Source of the DNA: Agreia pratensis
GTDB lineage: Bacteria; Actinomycetota; Actinomycetes; Actinomycetales; Microbacteriaceae
Reading direction: 5' to 3'
Length of the DNA: 64,000 nt
Assembly (NCBI RefSeq): GCF_900177685.1
Contig: NZ_FXAY01000008.1
Location: forward strand, 62,001-126,000
Below the pieces are notes generated by a model. That model was not told the DNA's origin. It saw nothing but the letters and a program-made list of their open reading frames with translations, and ran no database searches. The translations under genes and the position numbers were made by a program. Of the stretch, positions 42,466-52,011 are shown piece by piece; within the stretch, counting starts at the first letter, position 1; each line of letters starts with the position of its first letter.

Positions 42466-45400
42466 TCAGCGCCTCGCTATCCGAAGCGTGACCAGCTGAA
42501 ACGCTCGGAGCGTGAGCCGCACCCCGTCCTCTGAGTTCGAGTCGATCGCCAGGCGACGACTCGCTCGCTCCAGAATGTCGGTCTCCGTCACCTCCGCAAA
42601 AGGGAATCCGAAGGCGACGGCGCCCGTCGTCTTCGAACCGCGCGCCTCGTAGAGCCGCACGATCACATCTCCCGAACGGTCCTCGGCCAGCTTCACTGCT
42701 TCGATGACGATGGCCGGGTTCTCGCTGGTCACCACGGGGGCCACGGCCGCTCCCGGCGCCTCCCGAAGCGGCAGATTGAGACGGTAGCCCGCCTCGGCGG
42801 CGCCGAGCACATCGGGGGTGATGCCCACCGAGGTGTGAAAGACGTGCACACCCTGGTCTGCGGTGGGATCGGGAAAGGTCGGCGCGCGGAGCAGCGATTC
42901 ACGCACCATCGTCGTGGTTCCTCCGTCTGCACGGGTACGTCGACCGATGTCGTGGCCGTAGGTGGAGTCGTTGGCGACAGCCACCCCGAAGCCAGGCTCG
43001 GCGGCGAACACCCAACGGTGCGCGCACGTCTCGAAGCGCGCCGCATCCCATGAGGTGTTCACGTGGGTGGGCCGATAGATGTGGCCGAACTGGATCTCGG
43101 ACGCTGCCCTGTCGGCGTGCACATCGAAAGGGAAGGCCAACTTGAGAAGCTTCTGTCGCTCGTGCCAGTCGACGCTCGTACTGATGTGCAGTGTCGGCTC
43201 ATCGGCGTCAAGACGCAACTCCTGCGACACCGTCGACGCCCCGAAGCTGCGGGTCACCCGAACGGCGACGCTCCCCTTGCCTTCCGGCACCAGTTCGACC
43301 GAGTCCGCGTCGAGCAACTCGACGCCGTTGCGCTGGTAGTGCTGGTCGATGTCCCAGGCATCCCATTGCGTGGGGGTATCGCGGAACAGCTGCAGAACGT
43401 TGCCTGGCTCACCCGCCGGAACAGCCTCGCGCCCCGTGCCGAGATCCACCAGCGACACGAGAAGTCCCCTGGAATCGATCTCGATCCGCACCGCATCGTT
43501 CTCGAGCACGAAGCCGCCGCCATTCGGCGTCACGCGCGGCGTCGATGCCTCCGCGCGAACCCCGGCCGAGAAGGCGGGAATGCCCGAGACCGGGAACGGC
43601 GACGGGTTGTATACGACCGGGCCACCGGCATCCGGGCCTGCCAAGGCCGCGAGCGCCGTGGCGATGACGTCATCGAGTTCCTCTCGCACGGCCGCGTACG
43701 ATTCCTCGGCCACCTGATGCACCCAGGCGATCGAGCTGCCAGGCAAGATGTCGTGGAATTGGTTGAGGAGCACCGTCTGCCAAGCCCGCTCGATGCGGTC
43801 GTAGGGGTACTCCGCTCCGGTGCGGATCGTGGCAGCCGTCGCCCACAGCTCCGCCTCCCGCAGCAGGTGCTCACTGCGCCTGTTGCCCGACTTGGTCTTC
43901 GCCTGAGAGGTATAGGTTCCCCGGTGGAACTCGAGGTAGAGCTCACCCGACCAGACGGGCGGGTGGGGATACGAGGCCTCTGCCGTTTCGAAGAAGGCTC
44001 GCGGTGTGGCGATGCTCACCCGAGGGGATCCTTCCAGCGATTCGGTGCGCTCCGCGGCGGCCAGCATCTCCCGGGTCGGGCCTCCTCCACCGTCTCCGTA
44101 GCCGAACGGCACAAGCGACACGTTCGACGCGCCCTTCTCGGCGTATTGGCGCTGGGCTCGGGCGAGCTCCTCTCCCGAGAGCACCGAGTTGTACGTGTCG
44201 ACAGGGGGAAAGTGGGTGAACACGCGGGTGCCGTCGATTCCCTCCCAGTTGAAGGTGTGGTGCGGCATGGTGTTGGTTTCGTTCCAGCTGATCTTCTGCG
44301 TCAAGAAGTACTTCGATCCCGCCGCGGCCACGATCTGCGGGAACGCCGCCGTGTACCCGAACGAGTCGGGCAGCCACACCTCGAGCGGCTCCACCCCGAA
44401 CTCGCGCATGAAGAACGACTTGCCCGCCAGCAGCTGTCGCGCCAGAGCCTCGCCGCCCGGCATATTGGTGTCGGACTCTACCCACATTCCGCCGACAGGC
44501 ACGAAGCGTCCTTCGATGGCGCGCTCACGAATCCGCTCGAACAACTGGGGATAGTGCTCTTTCATCCAGGCGTACTGCTGCGCCGACGAGCAGGCGAAGA
44601 TGAAGTTGGGGTCCTCGTCCATGAGCTGGAGGACGTTCGAGAATGTGCGAGCGCACTTTCTGATCGTCTCGCGCACCGGCCACAGCCAGGCGGAGTCGAT
44701 GTGGGCATGCCCGACGGCGACGACCCGGTGGGCGCTCGCGTAGGCGGGCAGGGCGAGAACCGGTGCCAGGATGCCTCGGCCCAGCTCGGCGGTTCCGCTC
44801 ACGTCGTCGGGGTCCATCGCGTCGACCATGGCCTCCAGCGCCCGCAGGATCTCAGCGGTCCGCGGCAGGTCGGCGCTCAGTTCCTCCATGAGACCGAGGA
44901 GGGTCCAGATGTCCCTGTCGAGCTGCCAGACCCTGCGGTCGAGCAGAGCGATGTCCATTCTGCGCATGCGGTAGATCGGATCCGTGCCGGCCGTGGCCTT
45001 GTCGCCGACGGCGGTGGGCTGGAAGCTCCAGTCGCTACCGACATCCGGATTCGACGCCGCCTCGATGTAGACATCGACGACACCGCCGGGCCCCGCAGTG
45101 ATCGGCACATAGTTGTTGAAGGGCTCGACCGCTTTGACGATTCGACCCTGCGGGTCGTAGACGAGTCCCTCCGCTTGGAAGCCGGATTGACCCGACAGGA
45201 ACCCGAGGTCGACGAGGATCTCCGTGCGGGTGTCGAGATTGTTGAACCTCGACCACTCCTCCGGAACGACTCCCGTGACATGAAACCATGTCGTTCCCCA
45301 GGGCTTGCCCCACAGCGTTCCCGTCTCGAACGGCTGGAAGCCCTGATTCATCGCCTCGGCGAAGGGTACCGGCTCGTCGGGCACCTCCCAGGCGCTCATC

Positions 45401-45495
45401 GTGAGCGGACTGGAGCTGCGATAGAGCGCGGGCGTGATGCGCTCGCTCACGAAACGGCGGATGCGGGCGCGGATGAGCGCGGTGTTCTCGTGCAC
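42466..45495 (-). CDS. Glycoside hydrolase family 38 alpha-mannosidase
   Basis: 1009 residues, no signal peptide. The GH38 zinc/catalytic site is present: GHAHIDSAWLWPVRET (His263, Asp265-267 region) and nucleophile Asp377 in WLPDSFGYTAAFPQI, followed by the helical middle domain and the beta-rich C-terminal domains. It removes alpha-linked mannose from imported oligosaccharides in the cytoplasm. Start is GTG with AAGGAG nine bases upstream. It is the last gene of an operon with an ABC importer. A plus-strand frame of over 800 codons opposite it is a shadow. Confidence 0.93.
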   Translation of the reverse strand: MHENTALIRARIRRFVSERITPALYRSSSPLTMSAWEVPDEPVPFAEAMNQGFQPFETGTLWGKPWGTTWFHVTGVVPEEWSRFNNLDTRTEILVDLGFLSGQSGFQAEGLVYDPQGRIVKAVEPFNNYVPITAGPGGVVDVYIEAASNPDVGSDWSFQPTAVGDKATAGTDPIYRMRRMDIALLDRRVWQLDRDIWTLLGLMEELSADLPRTAEILRALEAMVDAMDPDDVSGTAELGRGILAPVLALPAYASAHRVVAVGHAHIDSAWLWPVRETIRKCARTFSNVLQLMDEDPNFIFACSSAQQYAWMKEHYPQLFERIRERAIEGRFVPVGGMWVESDTNMPGGEALARQLLAGKSFFMREFGVEPLEVWLPDSFGYTAAFPQIVAAAGSKYFLTQKISWNETNTMPHHTFNWEGIDGTRVFTHFPPVDTYNSVLSGEELARAQRQYAEKGASNVSLVPFGYGDGGGGPTREMLAAAERTESLEGSPRVSIATPRAFFETAEASYPHPPVWSGELYLEFHRGTYTSQAKTKSGNRRSEHLLREAELWATAATIRTGAEYPYDRIERAWQTVLLNQFHDILPGSSIAWVHQVAEESYAAVREELDDVIATALAALAGPDAGGPVVYNPSPFPVSGIPAFSAGVRAEASTPRVTPNGGGFVLENDAVRIEIDSRGLLVSLVDLGTGREAVPAGEPGNVLQLFRDTPTQWDAWDIDQHYQRNGVELLDADSVELVPEGKGSVAVRVTRSFGASTVSQELRLDADEPTLHISTSVDWHERQKLLKLAFPFDVHADRAASEIQFGHIYRPTHVNTSWDAARFETCAHRWVFAAEPGFGVAVANDSTYGHDIGRRTRADGGTTTMVRESLLRAPTFPDPTADQGVHVFHTSVGITPDVLGAAEAGYRLNLPLREAPGAAVAPVVTSENPAIVIEAVKLAEDRSGDVIVRLYEARGSKTTGAVAFGFPFAEVTETDILERASRRLAIDSNSEDGVRLTLRAFQLVTLRIARR

Positions 45496-45519
45496 GATGA
45501 TTCTCCTTGAGAGTTGACG

Positions 45520-46356
45520 TCAGCCCTTGATGGCGCCGGCCATGGCCGACGATCCACCGAGGACCCGCGATACGAAGACGTACAGCGTGATGACCGGGAG
45601 TGAATAGAGAAGGGAGAACGCGGCAAGCTGCCCGTAGGCGACCGTGCCGTATTGCCCGAAGAACGAGAAGATGCTCACGGCGGCCGGCAGTTTGTCTGGA
45701 GAGAGCAACAACACGAACGGTACGAAGAAGTTTCCCCAGGCGCCGATGAAGACGAAGATGAACACCACGGCGAGTCCCGGACGCATGAGCGGGATCACGA
45801 TTCTCGTCAGGGTGGTCAGCATGGATGCCCCATCCATCCAGGCAGCCTCCTCGAGACTCACCGGCACGCTGTCCATGAAGTTCTTCGTCATGTAGATCGC
45901 GATGGGAAGGCTCGTCGCGGCCAAGAACAGCATCGTCCCGACGAGCGAGTCGATGAGGTTGAACGCCACGAACAGCGCGTAGACCGGCACCATCATCGCG
46001 GTGATCGGAAGGCATGAGCCGAAGAGCACTCCATAGAGAAACGGCTTGTTCACGCGCATTCTGTAGCGAGAGAGCGGATACGCGGCCAGCACGGCCACGA
46101 TCACCGTGATCACGGCGCAGCCGCCGGCCAGGAACGTGCTGTTCAGCAGAGGAACGAACGCGGTTTCGGGTGTCAGCACGTCGATGTAGTTCTGCAACGA
46201 GAATGTGTCGGGCAGCTTGATCGAGAGACTTGCCCTCGTATCCACCGATGCGAGCAGCAGCCATATCAACGGAAGCGCGAAGGCGAGGGCGACGAGCAGC
46301 AGCACGCCGTTCGACGCAGTCTTCATCGCGCGTCCGCTCGGAGAGGTCATACCCAT
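45520..46356 (-). CDS. Carbohydrate ABC transporter permease (MalG type)
   Basis: 278 residues, six transmembrane helices, coupling loop SLEEAAWMDGASMLTTLTRI and the short C-terminus GGSSAMAGAIKG typical of MalG-like subunits. The start lies one base before the stop region of the preceding permease gene. It pairs with that permease and serves the lipoprotein at 47311-48666. No ATPase gene is in the operon. Confidence 0.92.
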   Translation of the reverse strand: MGMTSPSGRAMKTASNGVLLLVALAFALPLIWLLLASVDTRASLSIKLPDTFSLQNYIDVLTPETAFVPLLNSTFLAGGCAVITVIVAVLAAYPLSRYRMRVNKPFLYGVLFGSCLPITAMMVPVYALFVAFNLIDSLVGTMLFLAATSLPIAIYMTKNFMDSVPVSLEEAAWMDGASMLTTLTRIVIPLMRPGLAVVFIFVFIGAWGNFFVPFVLLLSPDKLPAAVSIFSFFGQYGTVAYGQLAAFSLLYSLPVITLYVFVSRVLGGSSAMAGAIKG

Positions 46357-46357
46357 A

Positions 46358-47308
46358 TCAATCGACCTCCGGTTTGAGCGCCCGAATGTAGGCGATAGAG
46401 AACGCCGCCCCGACGAGCAGCATGATCGTGGCGATCGCCGTTCCGAAACCGAGCTGACCGAACTGGAAGGCCTCTTGATAGGCGAGAACGGGAAGCGTGG
46501 AGCTGTCGGTACCCGGGCCGCCGCCGGTCATGACGAAGATGAGGGTGAAGACCGACAGCGTCTGCAGAGTGGTGAGCATGAGATTGGTGGAGATGCTCCG
46601 ACGGATCATGGGAACGGTGATGAAGATCAGCCGTTGCCACCCGCGCGCCCCATCGACCTCGGCCGACTCCGTGATCTCGGTCGGCACGTCTTGCAAGGCT
46701 GCCGAATAGACGAGCATCGAGAACGCCGTGCCCCGCCAGATGTTGGCGAGAATCACCGAGAGCATGGGCAGGGCGTACAACCAGTTCGGCCCCTCCAGCC
46801 CGACTGCCGACAGCATGGCGTTGAGGGTGCCGGTGTCGTTGAAGAAGGCATAGGCAGCGAAGGCGGCGACGATCTCGGGCAGAACCCAGGCGGTGACAAC
46901 GAACGTACCGACGATCGCACGCACCAGGCGATTCGATGTCCGCATGAGCAGCGCGAGGCCGAGGCCGAGCACGTTCTGCCCCACGATCGCCGACGCGATC
47001 AGAAAGACGAGCGTCAACAGCACCGACTTCGGAAAGTCCGGATCGGCGAACAGTGCCGAGTAGTTGTCCAGGCCGACGAAGTTCGAATTCTGGGCCGTCG
47101 ATCCCGAGAGCGACGCATTCGTGAAGGAGCCGTAGAAGGAGCTGATGACCGGACCGAGGAGAAAGATCGCGAGTAGTACGACAGCGGGAAGAAGCGGAAT
47201 GCTCCGCACCAGGGAGCGTCGGGCGCCGCGTCGGGGCCGGCGGCCCGGTCGAGGAGTCTCGTCTCGACCGGGCCGCTTGGCGGTGGGTGCCAGCGTTGGC
47301 AGCGACAT
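46358..47308 (-). CDS. Carbohydrate ABC transporter permease (MalF type)
   Basis: 316 residues: Arg/Pro-rich cytoplasmic N-terminus, six transmembrane helices, coupling loop EITESAEVDGARGWQRLIFI. It follows the binding-protein gene by two bases, so expression is tightly coupled. The linked GH38 enzyme suggests a mannose-containing oligosaccharide as substrate (inference). Confidence 0.92.
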   Translation of the reverse strand: MSLPTLAPTAKRPGRDETPRPGRRPRRGARRSLVRSIPLLPAVVLLAIFLLGPVISSFYGSFTNASLSGSTAQNSNFVGLDNYSALFADPDFPKSVLLTLVFLIASAIVGQNVLGLGLALLMRTSNRLVRAIVGTFVVTAWVLPEIVAAFAAYAFFNDTGTLNAMLSAVGLEGPNWLYALPMLSVILANIWRGTAFSMLVYSAALQDVPTEITESAEVDGARGWQRLIFITVPMIRRSISTNLMLTTLQTLSVFTLIFVMTGGGPGTDSSTLPVLAYQEAFQFGQLGFGTAIATIMLLVGAAFSIAYIRALKPEVD

Positions 47309-47310
47309 GA

Positions 47311-48666
47311 TTAGTCGGCGCTCTCAGTGTTCTTGTCGCCGACGATCCCGACCACTGTCTTGTCGTACGCGTCTGCCGCGTCGTCGACACTCTGTTGGCC
47401 GGTCATGACGGCCTCCATAGCGACGGTGATCGCCGTGGAGATCTGGGCATAGTCGCTGGTTGCGGGCCGGAAGTGGGTATTCGCCACGATCCCGGAGAAG
47501 AAGCCAAAGGTGGGGTTCGCTGCCTGGTAGTCAGGGTCCTTCGACACATCGTCCCGCACGGCGATCTGGCTTGCCGCGATGTCGTAGGACTGCGAGTTGT
47601 CTTTGTTGAGCGCCATCGAGATGAAGTCCCAGGCCGCGTCCTTGTTCTGCGACTTCGATCCCATCGCCAGCGTCCAGCCACCCGACATGCTCGTGGAGCC
47701 CGGCTTGCCGCCGTCCTGGGTGGGCATCGGGGCCTGGCCCATCACGGTGTTCCACTCGGGCCAGGGAGCGGTGCCGCCCTCGAGCCACGTTCCACTCAGC
47801 CAGGAGCCGTCGATGCCCATCGCCAGCTTGCCCTGCGGCAGCCACTCGCCCGAGACGAGGTTGCCCACATTCTTGTCGAGTGCCTGCTCCGGGGTCGGGC
47901 CGAGTCCGCCCTGGTAGACGTCCTTGATGAAGGCGAGAGAGTCACGGAAACCCTTCGAACCCGTGACCCACTTCTGCGAGTCCGCGTTGTACAGGGTGTC
48001 TTTGGTGCCGTAGAGCAGCATCTCGAAGCCCTGCATCGAGGAGGCCTCACCCTGCGCTTTGCCGGAGTACACGTTGAGCGGGATCACATCGGGCAGTTTC
48101 GCCTTGATCGTCTCGGCGGCGTCGAGTACGTCTTGCCATGTCTTGGGCTCGAAGGGGACGGGCAGACCCGCCTGGGCGAAGAGGTCCTTGTTGTACCAGA
48201 TAGCCCTGGTGTCTGTGCCCATCGGGATTCCGTAGGTTTTGCCATCGCTTCCGAGACCCGCGCTCTTGGCGTTGTCGTAGAAGCTGTCCCACTCCGTCCA
48301 CTTCGACGTGTAGTCGTCGAGGGGAGCCAGATAGCCGGCATCGCTGTCGGACTGCACGCGGAAGGTGTCTTCGTACATCACGTCGGGGGCTGTGGCCGCC
48401 GACTTGTTCATGAGCGCGAGCTTCGTGGCGTAGTCGTTCTCCTGCGCCTCGATCGGCACGAGCTCGACGGTGACACCTTTGTGCTTGGCCTCGTATTCCT
48501 TCTTGACGGCTTTCATATGCGCATCGACCTGAACGAACGAGCCGAACTTCTGATACGCCACCTTGATGGTCTTCGACTCGGTATCGGCGCCGCCCGCAGA
48601 ACATCCGGTGAGGACCAGCGCCGCCACCGCCCCGAGTGACAGGGCGGATAAGAGTGATTTCTTCAT
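47311..48666 (-). CDS. Carbohydrate ABC transporter substrate-binding lipoprotein
   Basis: 451 residues with signal peptide and lipobox LTGC (Cys22), then a family-1 solute-binding fold (KVAYQKFGSFVQVDAHMK, TAPDVMYEDTFRVQ, PMGTDTRAIWYNKDLFAQ). AAAGGAG lies eight bases before the ATG. It heads the operon with two permeases and the alpha-mannosidase. A promoter with a perfect TTGACA -35 lies upstream (48735-48763). Confidence 0.93.
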   Translation of the reverse strand: MKKSLLSALSLGAVAALVLTGCSAGGADTESKTIKVAYQKFGSFVQVDAHMKAVKKEYEAKHKGVTVELVPIEAQENDYATKLALMNKSAATAPDVMYEDTFRVQSDSDAGYLAPLDDYTSKWTEWDSFYDNAKSAGLGSDGKTYGIPMGTDTRAIWYNKDLFAQAGLPVPFEPKTWQDVLDAAETIKAKLPDVIPLNVYSGKAQGEASSMQGFEMLLYGTKDTLYNADSQKWVTGSKGFRDSLAFIKDVYQGGLGPTPEQALDKNVGNLVSGEWLPQGKLAMGIDGSWLSGTWLEGGTAPWPEWNTVMGQAPMPTQDGGKPGSTSMSGGWTLAMGSKSQNKDAAWDFISMALNKDNSQSYDIAASQIAVRDDVSKDPDYQAANPTFGFFSGIVANTHFRPATSDYAQISTAITVAMEAVMTGQQSVDDAADAYDKTVVGIVGDKNTESAD

Positions 48667-48734
48667 TGAGCTCTCCTTTGAACCGCGGACGCAGTTCCCC
48701 TCGACACCATTGCCGACGACACCTCGTCGCTATA

Positions 48735-48763
48735 ACTAAATCCGATGGACTAATTACTGTCAA
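48735..48763 (-). promoter_or_regulatory. Promoter of the mannosidase/ABC operon
   Basis: On the minus strand TTGACA (48763-48758) and TTTAGT (48740-48735) are separated by 17 bases. The spacer and -10 contain two TTAGT repeats, which could be the site for the ROK regulator encoded next door; that link is inferred. Confidence 0.6.
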
Positions 48764-48806
48764 GGATTATTTTGAACGACGATCGCCGCCCACGGCACCC
48801 CCACCA

Positions 48807-50033
48807 CTACGAGATGAAGAGAGTGGCCGACCGGGGCGTCAGAGTGGCATCCAGAACCAGACACGCTGCCCCGACAGCAGCGCCGTCGTCCCCGATCCGA
48901 GAGCCGGTCACACTCACACGCCGAAGCGTCGCGAGCGCGGCAGAACCGTTGATGAGCTCAGGCATACGAGCCAGAAGAAAATCCGAGACACGTCCCCAGT
49001 AGGGCCCGCCGAGCACGACCTGATCGAGATCGAGCAGGTTGACGATCGTCACGATCGCCTCCGCCACATCCCTCGCGATATTGTCGATGAGGCCGAGCGC
49101 ACGATCGTCACCACCACGCGCCAGCAACGCCACCCGACTGAACGCCTCGTCGATGAAGGCGGTGTCTAGCTCCGCGCCCGGATCTTCGATCACGCCGCGG
49201 TCGATGGCCGAGCGCACGATCGTCACGGGACTGATCGCGTCGCCGAGACAGCCCCGGCGCCCACAACGGCAAACGGGTCCCGTCGGGTCAACCACGATAT
49301 GTCCCGCGTCGCCCGCATTGCTGGTGGGGCCGCGCACGACTTCGCGGTCCAGCACGAGGCCGACCCCCACTCCGGTGCCGTAGTAGAAGTACAAGAAGTC
49401 GTCGCGGTCGCTTCCGGTGCTCTTCCACAGCTCTCCGACCGCGGCGGCCGTCACATCCTTCTCGAGCAGAACGAACAACCCCGTAGCGGTCTCGAGTTCG
49501 TCGCGCAGAGCCACGCCGTGCCAACTGGTCAGCAGGGGCGGATCCATCACGACCCCCCTGGCCATGTCGATCGGTCCTGGCGATGCGATGCCGACGCCGA
49601 GCACGCGTTCCCGATCGATTCCCGACGACAGGATGATCTCCTCGATGGAGTCACGCATCAGCGAGATGACAGCCCCCGGGTCGGCGGCCGACGGCGTGCG
49701 TCTCGTCGTATGAGTAAGAATCTCGCCCTCGATGTTCAGCAGCACAAAGGTGAGCACTGCCGGGTCTATGTGCACTCCGATCGAGTAGTGCCCGGAAGGG
49801 TCGAGTTGAAGGATGGTTCGTGGCTTGCCCACTCCGAGGTTCCGGATGCCGGCTTCGCGGATCACCCCCGCGTCGAGCAGACGTCGCGACACATTCGACA
49901 CCGTCTGGGCACTGAGTCCCGTCTGCTCGGCGATCTCCACCCGACTGAGACCTTCTGGCGTGCGACGAATGGTATCGAGCACGACGGTCTGGTTGAAGCC
50001 CCCGAGAGCGTGAAGATTCGAACCTCGTCGCAT
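48807..50033 (-). CDS. ROK-family transcriptional regulator
   Basis: 408 residues: N-terminal winged helix (SRVEIAEQTGLSAQTVSNVS) and a ROK sugar-kinase-like domain with the zinc motif CRCGRRGCLG and an ATP-site-like FYYGTGVGVGLVLD. It is the likely sugar-responsive repressor of the adjacent mannosidase/ABC operon, which is transcribed in the same direction downstream of it. Start ATG 50033 with AAGGGG close by; the -10-like GATAAT lies at 50073-50068. Confidence 0.92.
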   Translation of the reverse strand: MRRGSNLHALGGFNQTVVLDTIRRTPEGLSRVEIAEQTGLSAQTVSNVSRRLLDAGVIREAGIRNLGVGKPRTILQLDPSGHYSIGVHIDPAVLTFVLLNIEGEILTHTTRRTPSAADPGAVISLMRDSIEEIILSSGIDRERVLGVGIASPGPIDMARGVVMDPPLLTSWHGVALRDELETATGLFVLLEKDVTAAAVGELWKSTGSDRDDFLYFYYGTGVGVGLVLDREVVRGPTSNAGDAGHIVVDPTGPVCRCGRRGCLGDAISPVTIVRSAIDRGVIEDPGAELDTAFIDEAFSRVALLARGGDDRALGLIDNIARDVAEAIVTIVNLLDLDQVVLGGPYWGRVSDFLLARMPELINGSAALATLRRVSVTGSRIGDDGAAVGAACLVLDATLTPRSATLFIS

Positions 50034-50220
50034 GATCCCCTTGCCCTGCACAGGCCCCGGTGGCCTCATTATCCGCAAGTATGCCGGATCGCGCGGCCGG
50101 GACTCGAGGGCAACCAGCACAAGCCGCCTACAGAGAGCGGTAAACGACTCGTGCCCACAGACACCTGCCGCGTCGCAGCACCGACGCGATAGGAGGCTCG
50201 CTTTTCTGCATACTAGAGAC

Positions 50221-50547
50221 ATGTCCCGCGCCCGGCGTATCGTCGCCGCCTCAGCCTTGCTCGTGATCACCCTGCTCGGGCTGATCGTCGTGGCGACCCA
50301 AATCCCCGAGATCTACTACCTCCCACCCGTCGACGACGGTTATGCGAGCAAACACGTCGCGGTATTCATGCCTGCGATGGTCGGCACTGTGGTGGTCGCG
50401 ATTGCGGCGCTTGCACTCCTCGTGCACCTGGTCGCTGTGATCCGCCGGCCGATGCCGCGCTGGTGCTGGGTCGTGGCCGTTGCGCTCGCGATCATCACCG
50501 TGGTAGCTGCCGTTCTCGTGTCCACGGCTGACCACCCCGTCTATTAG
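50221..50547 (+). CDS. Small membrane protein of unknown function
   Basis: 108 residues with three transmembrane helices (IVAASALLVITLLGLIVVAT, GTVVVAIAALALLVHLVAVI, WVVAVALAIITVVAAVLVS). No family recognised. A -10-like CATACT lies six bases before the ATG, suggesting a leaderless mRNA. Divergent from the ROK regulator. Confidence 0.65.
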   Translation: MSRARRIVAASALLVITLLGLIVVATQIPEIYYLPPVDDGYASKHVAVFMPAMVGTVVVAIAALALLVHLVAVIRRPMPRWCWVVAVALAIITVVAAVLVSTADHPVY

Positions 50548-50640
50548 AGCCCCGGACCTCCGCCAGCACCACTCGTGCGTCGACGGATTACGCGATCGAG
50601 GAATCCGACCAGAAAATACCGAGTCCTAAAACAACGAAAG

Positions 50641-50668
50641 CCCTGATGAGAACTTCTTCTCATCAGGG
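50641..50668 (-). terminator. Intrinsic terminator of the tRNA-Pro gene
   Basis: Perfect 10-base arms CCCTGATGAG (50641-50650) and CTCATCAGGG (50659-50668) around an 8-base loop, 9 bases after the tRNA 3' end. On the minus strand a T-rich stretch (CTTTCGTTGTTTTAG) follows. Confidence 0.9.
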
Positions 50669-50677
50669 CTTCTTCTG

Positions 50678-50751
<74 letters not shown>

Positions 50752-50781
50752 TGGCTTGTTGCCCGCGAAGACAACTTGTCT

Positions 50782-50805
50782 ATATTAGCCTGACTTTCAC
50801 CCTCT
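50782..50805 (-). promoter_or_regulatory. Promoter of tRNA-Pro
   Basis: On the minus strand TAATAT (50787-50782) lies about 30 bases before the tRNA 5' end, a good -10; no strong -35 is evident (the best fit, TTCACG, ends 18 bases upstream). Confidence 0.55.
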
Positions 50806-50925
50806 CGTGAACACATCCCCCGGGCCGAGAAATCGGAGGCGACTCACGGACTTTCGGCGTACCGTCAAAGGAGCGCGTCGCGGTGTTCGACCCCGACGCT
50901 CGCATCACCCGAAAGGTGGCACGCC

Positions 50926-52011
50926 ATGCCTCGCACCTGGCACCGTTGGATCCCCGCAGCCGCAGCTCCCGTCGTGGTGGGAGCAGTCGTCTTGGGCGGT
51001 GTCTTCGCCACGAGTGCGTCCGCCGATCCTGCAGACAAGACTCCGCAGCAGGTTCTGGAACTGGCAGCGTCGAGCACGGTCGACACATTCTCTGGCACGA
51101 TCGAGCAGTCATCCAAGCTCGGCCTGCCCGACGCCTCCGGGCTCGGCGGTGCCGGCACATCCGGTACGTCCGGCGGCAGCGATCTGTCCTCGGCACTCGA
51201 GTTGCTCACTGCCCCACATACGCTGCGCGTCTACGTCGACGGCCCCAGTAAGAGCCGGGTACAGATCCTCGACGACATGGCCGAGCGTGACGCGATCCGC
51301 AATGGCGACGACCTGTGGCTCTACGACTCGAAAGACGCTTCAGCCGTGCATTCAACCGTGCCGGCAGGCGCATCCGATTCGACCGAGGCGCCCGCCGAGG
51401 CGCTGACCCCGGCCGAACTCGCGACGAAGTTCCTCGACGCGGTCGATCCCAGCACCGAGGTGACCATCGGCGACCCGGTCAAAGTTGCCGGCCGCTCGGC
51501 CTACGACCTCGTCCTCACGCCCGACAGCTCGACGACTCTCGTGTCGCACGTCGATATCGCGGTGGATGCCGACACCGGCCTCGCCCTGAGCGTAGACGTT
51601 TTCGCCCAGGGGTCGTCAGACCCGGGGTTCCACGTCGCGTTCAGCTCGCTCTCGCTCGATGCACCCGCCGCCGACCTCTTCGACTTCGCTCCCCCGGCTG
51701 GCACAGACGTCACCGAGAAGACAGTTCCGAGCCGCGACGACGCACCCGCAGACGGCACGGCGACACCGGATGCCGGTGCGCACCCCGAGCCGACCGTCAC
51801 GGGAACCGGATGGGACACCATCGTCGAGCTGCCCGCTAGCGCAGATACCACGCAACCGAACGACTCCTCGATGCTGTCGCAGCTGACCACACCGGTCGAG
51901 GGCGGTCACGTGTTGCAGACGACGCTGCTCACCGTGCTCATCACCGACGACGGCCGCGTTCTCGCCGGAGCGGTTCCGGTGGACAGCCTGCTGGCCGCAG
52001 CCGCGCAGTGA
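50926..52011 (+). CDS. Exported LolA-like lipoprotein-carrier-fold protein
   Basis: 361 residues: Sec signal peptide (IPAAAAPVVVGAVVLGGVFA, cleavage after SASA), then a beta-rich domain resembling LolA/RseB-type half barrels (ELAASSTVDTFSGTIEQSS, LRVYVDGPSKSRVQILDD, DLWLYDSKDASAVHST). A Gly/Ser-rich insertion and an acidic linker are present. LolA proteins carry lipids or lipoproteins; in actinobacteria their ligand is unknown. AAAGGTGG lies seven bases before the ATG. Its stop overlaps the ATPase start by four bases, so it belongs to an exporter operon. Confidence 0.8.
   Translation: MPRTWHRWIPAAAAPVVVGAVVLGGVFATSASADPADKTPQQVLELAASSTVDTFSGTIEQSSKLGLPDASGLGGAGTSGTSGGSDLSSALELLTAPHTLRVYVDGPSKSRVQILDDMAERDAIRNGDDLWLYDSKDASAVHSTVPAGASDSTEAPAEALTPAELATKFLDAVDPSTEVTIGDPVKVAGRSAYDLVLTPDSSTTLVSHVDIAVDADTGLALSVDVFAQGSSDPGFHVAFSSLSLDAPAADLFDFAPPAGTDVTEKTVPSRDDAPADGTATPDAGAHPEPTVTGTGWDTIVELPASADTTQPNDSSMLSQLTTPVEGGHVLQTTLLTVLITDDGRVLAGAVPVDSLLAAAAQ

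Noticed and set aside
43063-45510. Plus-strand open frame of over 800 codons opposite the GH38 gene
   Set aside because: Mirrors the codon periodicity of the real gene; product is Arg/Gly/His-rich without domains, and GH38 motifs are intact on the other strand.
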